From Lentisphaera araneosa HTCC2155 (GTDB lineage Bacteria > Verrucomicrobiota > Lentisphaeria > Lentisphaerales > Lentisphaeraceae), in contig NZ_ABCK01000012.1 in assembly GCF_000170755.1 (NCBI RefSeq), forward strand, positions 62,001 to 126,000: DNA of 64,000 nt. The letters are read 5' to 3'. Positions 27,465 through 34,918 of the stretch are shown here, in pieces. Every line of letters starts with the position of its first letter. The stretch's first letter is position 1. The notes beneath the pieces are model-generated. The model was not told the DNA's origin, searched no databases, and worked only from the letters and a program-made list of their open reading frames with translations. The position numbers and the translations under genes were made by a program.

Positions 27465-27761
27465 ATGAAATATATTATCAGTCTACTATTACTTATCTTT
27501 GTCTCATGTACTTCCACAAATCATTCATGGGAAGAAAATGCGAAAGTTATAAAAGTAAAAGACGGGCTCATTAAATGTGATGGTGAAAGAAAAGGCCAAC
27601 TTTCAAGTGACGGCCAATGGTCAGGTGAAATAGAAGCTAAAAATGCTATTTTCGAAAGTGAGGATGGTCGTTCTATGCAATTTACGGGAGATGTTAAGAT
27701 AGCTGTTGATGAGAATGGTTTAGCTCAAATCACTGCGAAAAATTTGAAATTCTTAAAGTGA
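27465..27761 (+). CDS. small lipoprotein of unknown function
   Basis: 98 residues from ATG 27465; the longer frame from 27432 lacks a leader. The leader MKYIISLLLLIFVSC ends in a lipobox (FVSC, Cys15), so it is probably a lipoprotein. The rest is beta-rich, with EAKNAIFESEDGRSMQFTGDVKI resembling the repetitive strands of LptA/OstA-like or similar proteins, but the match is too weak to name. It is followed by a ~110-bp sequence that recurs after the next small gene. Confidence 0.6.
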   Translation: MKYIISLLLLIFVSCTSTNHSWEENAKVIKVKDGLIKCDGERKGQLSSDGQWSGEIEAKNAIFESEDGRSMQFTGDVKIAVDENGLAQITAKNLKFLK

Positions 27762-27762
27762 A

Positions 27763-27870
27763 ATGACCTTTAGTCACACATATGAATAAAGTTATAATTG
27801 CTTATCACTGCTTTTCTGGGGCTGTAAGTTTGAGGAACCTGTAAAAATAACGATTAATTAGAAATAAAGG
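27763..27870 (+). repeat. gene-trailing direct repeat, copy 1
   Basis: Begins ATGACCTTTAGTCAC at the stop of the lipoprotein gene and ends near TAACGATTAATTAG. The related copy (28117-28236) follows the next small gene in the same position. TGAC-CTTTA-GTCA forms a small stem. The two units, gene plus trailing repeat, are arranged in tandem like cassettes. Confidence 0.55.
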
Positions 27871-27877
27871 GAATTAT

Positions 27878-28120
27878 ATGGATCATATTTTTATATTTCT
27901 TTGTATTGCGTTCTCTCTATTGGGAGTTCGGCGCATGTATAAAAAGCATCAAATACAAAATGATCGCATTGAAGAGAAATTGGATATGATTTTACAATAC
28001 CATAATATCAAGTGGCATAGCGCAGAGGAAAAAAAGAACATCAAATCACTGGCGACTCAAGTTATGATAGATGGTGATGTTGAAGCTGCGAAAAAATTGG
28101 AGGTTTTTAAAACGCAATGA
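27878..28120 (+). CDS. small membrane-anchored protein
   Basis: 80 residues: one N-terminal transmembrane helix (about 2-19, IFIFLCIAFSLLGV), a basic stretch RRMYKKHQ and a charged helical tail (IEEKLDMIL..., then DGDVEAAKKLEVFK). The end loosely recalls the L7/L12 C-terminal-like fold of other small membrane proteins such as that at 47740, though the evidence is thin. Good GGGAATT context upstream. The stop overlaps the second trailing repeat. Function unknown. Confidence 0.6.
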   Translation: MDHIFIFLCIAFSLLGVRRMYKKHQIQNDRIEEKLDMILQYHNIKWHSAEEKKNIKSLATQVMIDGDVEAAKKLEVFKTQ

Positions 28121-28236
28121 CCTTTAGTCACGCATATGAGTAAAATCGTAATCACTTTATTAACTGTCTAGGCCTTTTGTTTCTGCGGGTATTTGTCCCA
28201 ATAAGCTGTAAAATAACGATTGATGAGAAAAAAAAG
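28117..28236 (+). repeat. gene-trailing direct repeat, copy 2
   Basis: ATGACCTTTAGTCACGCATATGA at the start and TAACGATTGATGAG near the end, diverged in the middle relative to copy 1. It starts within the stop codon of the 27878 gene. Confidence 0.55.
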
Positions 28237-28349
28237 TTGACTTAAATGATCAAGGGTTTATCAAAGGTTCAGGGGGATTTGAAACAGAATCGCGGAAGAT
28301 AAAAAACTTCAATAAGATACAGCTCGACTTAAGTGCATGACTGAGGATA

Positions 28350-28400
28350 TCTAAATGGTGAACTTGTCGGTGAAAAGGGAATGATTGAAAGGCTGGCCAA
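28350..28400. other. micro-mosaic of two gene fragments
   Basis: 28350-28386 is identical over 37 bp to 47085-47121, inside the 46138 sulfatase. 28380-28400 is identical over 21 bp to 26925-26945, inside the DUF1592 gene. The two overlap by 7 bp (AATGATT). The right end continues into repeat R1 copy b. Neither fragment is in a functional context. Confidence 0.7.
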
Positions 28401-28664
28401 CAGTGCTAGGTATGCAGGTAAAACAAAAAGTTTGAGTTCCAAGAGGACAACATATTGTTAAAAATAAACAATCAATGTTAACAACATGATAAGGATATTT
28501 TAATATCCGTCTTGCTGATAAAGCTTCTGATTCCACAAAGAGATAAAGATGCTTTAGAAAAAATATCGTTAAAAATCTTAGAGGCAGTCATAACTAAATC
28601 ATTGACGACAATTATGGATTAAGTTTTTAAAGTTCTAACTAAAGAAAATATTTAAAGGGAAAAA
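28400..28664 (+). repeat. repeat R1, copy b (right part)
   Basis: Nearly identical to 44299-44562. It contains GTGCTAGGTATGCAGG, the dyad GGATATT-TT-AATATCC and a run to the ATG of a small membrane-protein gene, which here is interrupted by the insertion sequence. The left, hairpin-rich part of R1 is missing and replaced by the micro-mosaic. Confidence 0.75.
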
Positions 28665-28692
28665 ATGGATATCTTAGCGATTCTTGTAATTA

Positions 28693-30576
28693 GTGCGTGA
28701 CCGAAAACCCAGTGTTTATGAGTTTGTTGATGATTTTAAGTTAATATAAAAATTCAAAATATGGTTATACGTGTCGTGCAGTCATAGTATTATCATTTTT
28801 TTAAGGCCTAGGCGTCAGAACAAAGGCTTTTTTTCTATTTATTCACTAAGTCAAGGCAGGAGAAAGTACGCCGTGAATGGCGTTTTTATTATTATGAAGA
28901 GCTTTAAGCGCTTTTTCTTTTTCTACGTAGGACTTTGATTTATCTGGCCATGATGATAGCACCAAGATGATGGATATTACTGGCACTTATCGCCATAGCG
29001 GCATAACGTTCGAAATTAGGAGTACCCTTATCAGGGCATCGGTCAAAACCATGACTTTCAAGAGCGTTAATAGCTGATTCAACTGCGGGGTGTTGTTTGC
29101 GAGCGACGACAAAGGCCTCCTTACTTTCACGCTCTTGAGCAGCTTTATTTCGGCGACCTTTTACAGGGAGGTGAGCTCTTACCTCTAATGCTTCAATGCG
29201 GGAGTGATTATTTTGACCATCCTTATCTACCTTTGAATAAAAACCCTTATCAAAACTCATCGATGTCAGCCCAGGGTACAGCTCCTTACTTTTACGAACC
29301 ATTTCAACCGCCACGTCTTTATCCTGCTCGCCCTTCATGATCCTATGGTCGAGAATAAAGCCAAACTGATCTTCAACTACACATACCTTCACGCCAAGTT
29401 CCTGACGAATCCCAGCTTTTCCTTTGCATATCCATTCTGTGTGAGGTTCAAAAATCGAATACACCTTTTCATCGGGTGAAATAGTCTCTCCATTAAGAAC
29501 TCTACGACTTATTTGCTTAATGAATAAGTCCGTGTAATCCATGTTTAACTGAAGCTTGGGACACTCTTCATCTAAAGAATTCTGGAGAGTTCTTGCTTTG
29601 AGTAAATGAGCTCGAGCCACACTAAGGTAATCCTTAATTATCTCCTCTATTTCTAAGCGACGTTTTTCCTTTCGCTCTTCTTTCTTCGAGTTAGAGTGAC
29701 GCATCTTGCTCAGTTTATTATAAAGGCTATGGAATTTCTTTTGCTGGCTTTTTACTTCACGCCAGCCAGTGATTTTCAAAGATGAAGCCAATTTGCCTCC
29801 GATGCTCAATACTTTGCGTACAGAATCTTTTAATAGATTCAAATCAGTGGGGAAATGAACATTCGTTTCAAAAACAAAAGAATCGCAACGACTATGTAAT
29901 TCTCGTTCTTCTGGGAAAAGTAATTCATGGCTGAAAGCAACTACGAGTTTACTAATTTTATTGGCAATTTCTTTTGTAAAAAGGCTAACGTTATCGTGTA
30001 TTGTTTGGCGTCCTGTAACTATGTCGACATCACAAAAAAGATCAACTCCACAGATCTCCCGAATTTTGTGATGATAATCATAGCAACTTTTGAGCTTGTC
30101 ATAATCCCAATTACAGCTCAAACGCAAAGTGCCTAAAACAAAAATAACCCAGAGATCCATTCCTTTACGTCCATCATTCCAGGATGTTCCTTTAGGAACT
30201 AATTCAGACAAAACATCTTGGATTTCTTTGAGTAAAACTTTGTTTCGATAAATTTCTTGTAAACCACGAAGAGTTTTGGTTATTTCATCACGGCAGTATG
30301 TGTCGAGTCTCACTTGTTCAATTGGCGTGACTCCGAGAAGTGGGTTTTCTCCTAATTCTGCTTGTGTACTTGTAAAATTACGCATGCTATATGACACCTT
30401 GGATTCTTTTATTTTATCTGTATCCTATTGGATAAATAGTAGTTTATGATGAAGTACTATACATTTAAACAAAAGTTTTATAGGGTACTTTAATACTGTT
30501 TTCTAGAAAAACTCACAACTTATTTTCCTTATAAATTATTATACTTAAAAGACTTAGGTTCATTTCGGTCAGGCAC
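28693..30576 (-). mobile_element. insertion sequence, 1884 bp, with 14-bp terminal inverted repeats
   Basis: The boundaries come from comparison with the uninterrupted copy at 44563. The left end is GTGCGTGACCGAAA and the right end, read inward, GTGCCTGACCGAAA (13 of 14 identical). Target-site duplication TAATTA flanks it at 28687-28692 and 30577-30582. The single transposase gene is on the minus strand. Hairpins followed by T-runs lie between the transposase stop and the left end (for example GAGC-TTTAA-GCGC then TTTTTC). The element is complete and probably recent. Confidence 0.93.
28940..30397 (-). CDS. transposase (DDE type, ISNCY/IS5-like, unassigned)
   Basis: 485 residues, the only gene in the insertion sequence. 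SRCDSFVFETNVHFPTDLNLL, with a conserved Asp and His-x-Pro-Thr-Asp, matches the first catalytic block of IS5/IS1182/ISNCY-type transposases. Later blocks are DEKVYSIFEPHTEWICKGKAG and SFDKGFYSKVDKDG; the last resembles the DxGY/F block. The family assignment is uncertain; a 6-bp target duplication and GTGC termini argue against several common groups. The length is full and no frameshift is seen, so it is likely active or recently active. Confidence 0.87.
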   Translation of the reverse strand: MSYSMRNFTSTQAELGENPLLGVTPIEQVRLDTYCRDEITKTLRGLQEIYRNKVLLKEIQDVLSELVPKGTSWNDGRKGMDLWVIFVLGTLRLSCNWDYDKLKSCYDYHHKIREICGVDLFCDVDIVTGRQTIHDNVSLFTKEIANKISKLVVAFSHELLFPEERELHSRCDSFVFETNVHFPTDLNLLKDSVRKVLSIGGKLASSLKITGWREVKSQQKKFHSLYNKLSKMRHSNSKKEERKEKRRLEIEEIIKDYLSVARAHLLKARTLQNSLDEECPKLQLNMDYTDLFIKQISRRVLNGETISPDEKVYSIFEPHTEWICKGKAGIRQELGVKVCVVEDQFGFILDHRIMKGEQDKDVAVEMVRKSKELYPGLTSMSFDKGFYSKVDKDGQNNHSRIEALEVRAHLPVKGRRNKAAQERESKEAFVVARKQHPAVESAINALESHGFDRCPDKGTPNFERYAAMAISASNIHHLGAIIMAR

Positions 30577-30844
30577 TAATTATATTATTAGGCACTTCAG
30601 GTTTTTTATTTAAACGAAGAGTTATTATTAATGGTACAGAAGTTATCATTAAAAATAATCCTTTTGGAATTGAGACAATCCTAATAGATGGAACTGAAGA
30701 AGTCTCAAAATTTTCAGTAACAGGTGGAGTATACAATTTTACTATAGGTGAGTCTAAAGTAGAAGTTGATTATTTCTACCGCTTAGGAGGCCTAGCTATT
30801 GGGGTCACTATACGAAAAGATGGCGAAGTTTATTACTCAGACAA

Positions 30845-30908
30845 GTAGAACCATTAGATGCACCTGTTACTCGAGTACCTCGAGTACAGGTGATCTAGGA
30901 CGTTAGGT
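30845..30908 (+). repeat. attC-like hairpin, copy of 44853-44916
   Basis: Identical to the site after the intact small gene: stem with two bulged bases (G, T), loop TAC, right end GTTAGGT. It directly follows the interrupted gene. Confidence 0.5.
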
Positions 30909-30940
30909 CACACTAATTATAAATAAAAAAGAGAACGATT

Positions 30941-31441
30941 ATGAAAGCAAAATTATTAATAGGTTTAACGACCTTATCAATTGTGACAGGATGTACATCA
31001 TCTTTAGAAAAGAGAATGTCTAAACTTGAACAAGCTACTATAAAAGAGCATGATGACCCAAAAATAGAAAAATTATTATCTCAATTAACTGCAGCTTCTT
31101 ATTACTCTAGTTATAAACCCACTAAAAACGATATTTTAATAGCCTTAGCTTATTAAAAGAAAAAAGTTCAGTCCCACAAATTATTGCTTTAGCAAAGTAT
31201 CCGATAATCGACACTTTAGATCCCAGCATATAAGTTTAGGTGGATCAGATGACGCTCTATTGATTATTTAAAACATTCAATGAAAAACGATTCATATATA
31301 CATGCTAGACGTAGTGCTGCTTATGCATTAGAGCAGATTACAGGTGAAAAATATTTAACAGAGGAAAATGGCTTTGAAGACGAATCGACAATATTAAAAA
31401 AGTATCTAGAAATGAGAAAAAAAGATCAATCGGAAAAATAA
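30941..31441 (+). pseudogene. HEAT-like lipoprotein gene with nine one-base deletions
   Basis: A copy of the intact gene 44949-45458. The first 70 residues are intact (MKAKLLIGLTTLSIVTGC lipobox), then a missing G at about 31147 shifts the frame to a stop at 31156. Eight more single-base losses follow within about 100 bp, all from homopolymer runs of two or more, and their sum (nine) restores the frame afterwards. Elsewhere the copies differ by only a few substitutions. This could be a local low-quality sequence or a pseudogene. Confidence 0.85.
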
Positions 31442-31455
31442 TAATACCGCAAAAC

Positions 31456-31531
31456 ATCTAACAAAAAGATCAACCTAATGTGAGACTTCCGCTGCGCTCC
31501 AGCACCATATAGCTTATCTAAGACGTTATGA
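31456..31531 (+). repeat. attC-like site, copy of 45473-45548
   Basis: R''-like ATCTAAC at 31456-31462 and R'-like GTTATGA at 31525-31531, with an imperfect stem between them. It follows the degraded HEAT gene, as in the intact copy. Confidence 0.5.
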
Positions 31532-31689
31532 GCTAAAAAAAGTAAATTTATAAAGATGATTCCAAACGATTTGGGAGCTTCAAAACAAGGGAGTCTTTCA
31601 TAAATTTGGAGTGTGAAATATAGAGTTAGTCAGTTGGGATTTTTCAGAAACCAAACCTAATATAAAACTTGAAGGTCTATGAAGAAAAC

Positions 31690-31918
31690 TAAATTTTCCT
31701 CATAGCAGTTGATGACCTCAATGATTGGATAGGAGTCCTTGGTGGTTACCCCCATGAAAAAACACCAAACATTGATCGTCTAGCAAACCGGGGAATGCTT
31801 TTTACAAATGCGCATTGTCAGTCACCTGTTTGTGGCCCTTCAAGAGAGAGCATGATGTCATCTCTGGACCCAAGTAAAACAGGTATTTATTTTTTAGGCC
31901 CGGGTTTGAAAGATTCGC
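31690..31918 (+). pseudogene. iduronate-sulfatase-like gene fragment
   Basis: DNA matches the N-terminal third of the 7737 sulfatase, including DDLNDWIG and the catalytic region CGPSRESMMSSL, but has no start or leader. The same fragment is at 45708. Here it ends at about 31918 where it fuses in frame to a DUF1592 fragment. Confidence 0.85.
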
Positions 31919-32079
31919 CTAGTTTCCTATATCTCGATGAACCCAATGATAAGCAAGGGCCACGCCAACTCACAGATCGCGAATTAGCCATACGCTTAGC
32001 TTATTTCTTGTGGAGTGCGCCACCAGATCAGAGGCTCTTAGAATTAGCTCAATCTAAACAACTGATGAGTTTTGTTTAA
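31919..32079 (+). pseudogene. DUF1592 gene fragment fused to the sulfatase fragment
   Basis: Continuing the frame of the sulfatase remnant, the product reads SFLYLDEPNDK..., then [20 protein letters not shown], which is the central DUF1592 signature (compare FIYLNEP and [20 protein letters not shown] at 272-2917). The DNA differs from the copies in this window, so the source is probably another paralogue. The frame ends after about 53 residues. The composite ORF 31795-32079 is not expected to be functional. Confidence 0.8.
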
Positions 32080-32136
32080 GTATAATAGAGCAGTAAATTA
32101 AGAAACCGTATTACGGAAAAATAGAGGCCTTCCCTG

Positions 32137-32964
32137 ATGAAACATAAGAATATAGAACCCTTTTTTGTGAGACGCTTATACCGGCAAGAGTCTACGGGAG
32201 AGAATTCCCTGCCGAAACTTCGTTGCGGAATTCGCATTAGAGAAATAGGTCAGGAAGTAGCTGAAACAAGTGAATATATTATCATGTACATGATCGATGG
32301 TTCCGGTGTCTACCAGACTTCTTGCGGGCAAGAGATCCCTTTTGAATCAGGAGATATTGTTCAGCGTTTTCCAACTCAAAGACATAAAATCAGCTGGAAG
32401 GAGCAAGGGCGTATGGCGGTCATGGTCGTCCCTCATCAGCTCTTTGATTTGCTTAAAACCTTGAGTCAAAGCACTGTTCTAAGTGATCCTGTTTTAAAAA
32501 ATTACGGGGATGGCGAGCGCTTTATTGCGACTTGTCTAAAAATCAAAAAAATGATGATGGAATATTCCGATGACGAACTTTTGGAGATTTCCAATGAGAT
32601 GCAAGCCTTTATTAGTCGAATCATTATGAATGCTGAACAAAGTGATCCATTGATCAGTAAAGTTGATGCCTACCTTGATGAATGTCACACAGGAAAAATA
32701 AAGCTGGAGGATTTAGCTAATCATTGTGCTATGAGTGTGTCTAGTTTTCGTTTTAAATTCACTGAAATCACCCGCACTTCTCCCGGGCGCTATATAATAT
32801 ATAAACGTCTTGAACGAGCGCGTGAATTACTGTTGAATTCAAAGCTGTCTGTATTAGAAATTTCTACTGAATTATCTTATCCTGACGTTTCGGATTTTTG
32901 CCGACAATTCAAAAAGTTTATAGGGGTTACGCCTCTTCAATATCGAGCTTTTCCTGACTGTTAA
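32137..32964 (+). CDS. AraC family transcriptional regulator
   Basis: 275 residues. The N-terminal part (about 35-100) looks like a cupin-type ligand-binding domain (YIIMYMIDGSGVYQTSCGQEIPFESGDIVQRFPTQRHKI is the typical jelly-roll course). The C-terminal part (about 170-272) is the double helix-turn-helix domain: KIKLEDLANHCAMSVSSFRFKFTEITRTSPGRYI, then LSVLEISTELSYPDVSDFCRQFKKFIGVTPLQYR. AraC regulators with this layout commonly activate sugar or glycan utilisation genes. It precedes the sulfatase block 33270-42684 by 305 bp and is the likely local regulator. The ligand is not deducible. Confidence 0.92.
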   Translation: MKHKNIEPFFVRRLYRQESTGENSLPKLRCGIRIREIGQEVAETSEYIIMYMIDGSGVYQTSCGQEIPFESGDIVQRFPTQRHKISWKEQGRMAVMVVPHQLFDLLKTLSQSTVLSDPVLKNYGDGERFIATCLKIKKMMMEYSDDELLEISNEMQAFISRIIMNAEQSDPLISKVDAYLDECHTGKIKLEDLANHCAMSVSSFRFKFTEITRTSPGRYIIYKRLERARELLLNSKLSVLEISTELSYPDVSDFCRQFKKFIGVTPLQYRAFPDC

Positions 32965-33269
32965 TCAATTTAATACGGGGTTTAGTCCGGAGTTGGAGAA
33001 GAAAAACCGGTCGTCGAAGACGGCTAATTGCGGCCTCCGCAAAATCCTGTAAAAAATGAAAATCGTACCTGTTCACTGTCATATATAATAAACTCAAGAC
33101 AATTCTAGTTAAATAAATATTGTAATAGCGAAGATCTTACAGGCCGGGTTGGCAAGGGGAATTACTAACACATAAGAGAAATGTGTCATTCCCTGCTAAA
33201 TTCAGTTTACAGCAGATCTTTAGCTTACTTACAGGTCAATGAATAATACACTTTAATAAGGTTGAATAA
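32965..33269 (+). other. gap with hairpins and mini-repeat before the sulfatase block
   Basis: It contains CCGGTCGTC-GAA-GACGGC, a strong stem at about 33008-33024, then the palindromic mini-repeat (33027-33045). A weak P-like element GTCATTC (33185-33191) lies with a T/A-rich hexamer 14 nt later, about 80 nt before ATG 33270. No coding frame is seen. Confidence 0.4.
33027..33045. repeat. palindromic mini-repeat, copy 3
   Basis: ATTGCGGCCTCCGCAAAAT, dyad TTGCGG-CC-TCCGCAA, between the AraC gene and the sulfatase block. Confidence 0.5.
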
Positions 33270-34724
33270 ATGAATAAATTATTATCACTTCTGATTCTCA
33301 GCTGTCTTGCTGTCCAGGCTGCCGACAAGCCGAACATTGTCCTCATTATGGTGGATGATCTTGGGGGCAGAGATTTGGCTGTGTACGGAAATAAATTTAA
33401 TGAAAGCCCTAATATAGACAAGTTAGCCACTCAGGGAATGGTCTTTGATCAAGCTTATGCGGCACCGGTTTGTTCTGCTACCCGTGCGAGTATTCAGTCG
33501 GGACAAACGCCGGCACGAGTGGGGATTTTTGATTTTATTCCCGGTCATTGGCGTCCTTATGAAAAAGTCACTGTGCCCCACCACAAAATACAGCATTTAC
33601 CTGAAAATATTTTTACTCTTGGCGATGCCATGAAATCGGCGGGTTATAAAACCGGCTATTTTGGTAAATGGCACCTCAATGATAGGACTGCAAAGGGCAA
33701 AGAAGCACGTCATACACCGGATGAACGTGGCTATGATAAGTCTTACATGTATAACGGAGGGGGATTTTATCGTCCTGTTTTTCAACCGGCTTATAAGCTC
33801 GATAAACCCAAACGTTTAAGTCAGGTACTCACTGATATGGGTGTTGATTTTATTAAAGAAAATAAAGATCAGCCCTTTTTCCTATTTGTCTCACACTATG
33901 ATGTGCACGTGCAATTAGATGCAGATAAAGATCTTATCGACAAGTATTTGAATAAAAAAAGAGATCCCAATTACCCCGGCAATGCCGTTTATGCTGCAAT
34001 GATTGAGCACACCGACGATAGCGTAGGGCAGTTAATGAAGGCAATTGATGATCAAGGTTTAGCAGATAATACTCTATTTATTTTTTACTCCGATAATGGC
34101 GGCGTTGATAACCGCTATGACGATATTCCTTTGTTAGGTGGACGCAGTGTCAATGTCTATCCAGAGGGGCACCCATTGAGATATGTGGCGACTTCTAATG
34201 CACCGCTTAGATCAGGGAAAGGCACTGTGTACGAAGGCGGCATACGCGTGCCGCTCATCGTGAGGTGGCCTGGGAAAGTCAGTCCGGGAACTCGTTCTGA
34301 AGCCGTTTTTAGCAGTTCCGACTTTTATCCAAGCTTTTTAGAGGTCACCAAAACACAGGCGCCCAAAAACCAGGTGCTCGACGGCGTCTCTATGGTGCCG
34401 GCACTGACGAAAAATAGTTTCGATCCGGAGCGAGAGGTCTTCACTCACTACCCCGTTTATCACCATGATGAGCCCATGTCGGCATTGAGAAAAGGTGACT
34501 GGAAAATCATTGAGAATTTAGTGAGTAAAGAGTTTTACCTCTACAACATAAAATACGATGTCAATGAAATGGTGGACCACAAAGTCAGCTTGCCGGCTAA
34601 ATTTGCTGAAATGAAAGCGGCTTTAGTGAAATGGCAAAAAGAGACAAAGGCGCAAATGCCTGTTCCCAATCCAAAATTTGATCCCTCTAAACGTTATCAA
34701 TGGGGGAAAAATCCCTATAAATAA
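33270..34724 (+). CDS. secreted sulfatase (S1 family), CSATR active site
   Basis: 484 residues. Signal peptide 1-18 (LSCLAVQAADK), metal-binding Asp29-Asp30 (VDDLGGRDLAVYG), formylglycine motif CSATR with Cys68 (Ala instead of the usual Pro, which the C-x-P/A-x-R rule allows). Later GKWHLNDR, FYSDNGGVDN and YEGGIRVPL. The second half has VSHYDVHVQLDAD, a metal- or substrate-binding course seen in many marine sulfatases. It is the first gene behind the AraC regulator. The next sulfatase follows after 194 bp, with a GC-rich hairpin (GCGGC-GA-GCCGC) between them. Confidence 0.9.
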   Translation: MNKLLSLLILSCLAVQAADKPNIVLIMVDDLGGRDLAVYGNKFNESPNIDKLATQGMVFDQAYAAPVCSATRASIQSGQTPARVGIFDFIPGHWRPYEKVTVPHHKIQHLPENIFTLGDAMKSAGYKTGYFGKWHLNDRTAKGKEARHTPDERGYDKSYMYNGGGFYRPVFQPAYKLDKPKRLSQVLTDMGVDFIKENKDQPFFLFVSHYDVHVQLDADKDLIDKYLNKKRDPNYPGNAVYAAMIEHTDDSVGQLMKAIDDQGLADNTLFIFYSDNGGVDNRYDDIPLLGGRSVNVYPEGHPLRYVATSNAPLRSGKGTVYEGGIRVPLIVRWPGKVSPGTRSEAVFSSSDFYPSFLEVTKTQAPKNQVLDGVSMVPALTKNSFDPEREVFTHYPVYHHDEPMSALRKGDWKIIENLVSKEFYLYNIKYDVNEMVDHKVSLPAKFAEMKAALVKWQKETKAQMPVPNPKFDPSKRYQWGKNPYK

Positions 34725-34918
34725 TGAGTGTAATGCGGACTCTTCAATGAGGCGTCAATATTCAACTACTCTTAGCGGCGAGCCGCCGGTGCTCCCAGGG
34801 TGTAAATGATTTGCTTCGTTCAAGGACATTGATTCATTTTAGAAATATTAGCCAAGGCTCTTCTTACACACTTTTCTTCTGTTAACTTTCACAACTTCAA
34901 TTAAATAAAAGGTTTATT

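Larger units (their letters stand above)
28665..30848 (+). pseudogene. 97-residue membrane-protein gene interrupted by an insertion sequence
   Basis: The gene starts at ATG 28665, reads into TTAGCGATTCTTGTAATTA and is broken at 28692; it resumes at 30577 and ends at TAG 30846-30848. Apart from the insertion it is essentially identical to the intact gene 44563-44856. The duplicated TAATTA at both junctions shows that the break is a transposition event. Confidence 0.9.

Noticed and set aside
33185-33211. Ninth promoter-like element (GTCATTC...)
   Set aside because: The left box is imperfect and the right hexamer (TTTACA) does not fit the set; only mentioned in the gap description.
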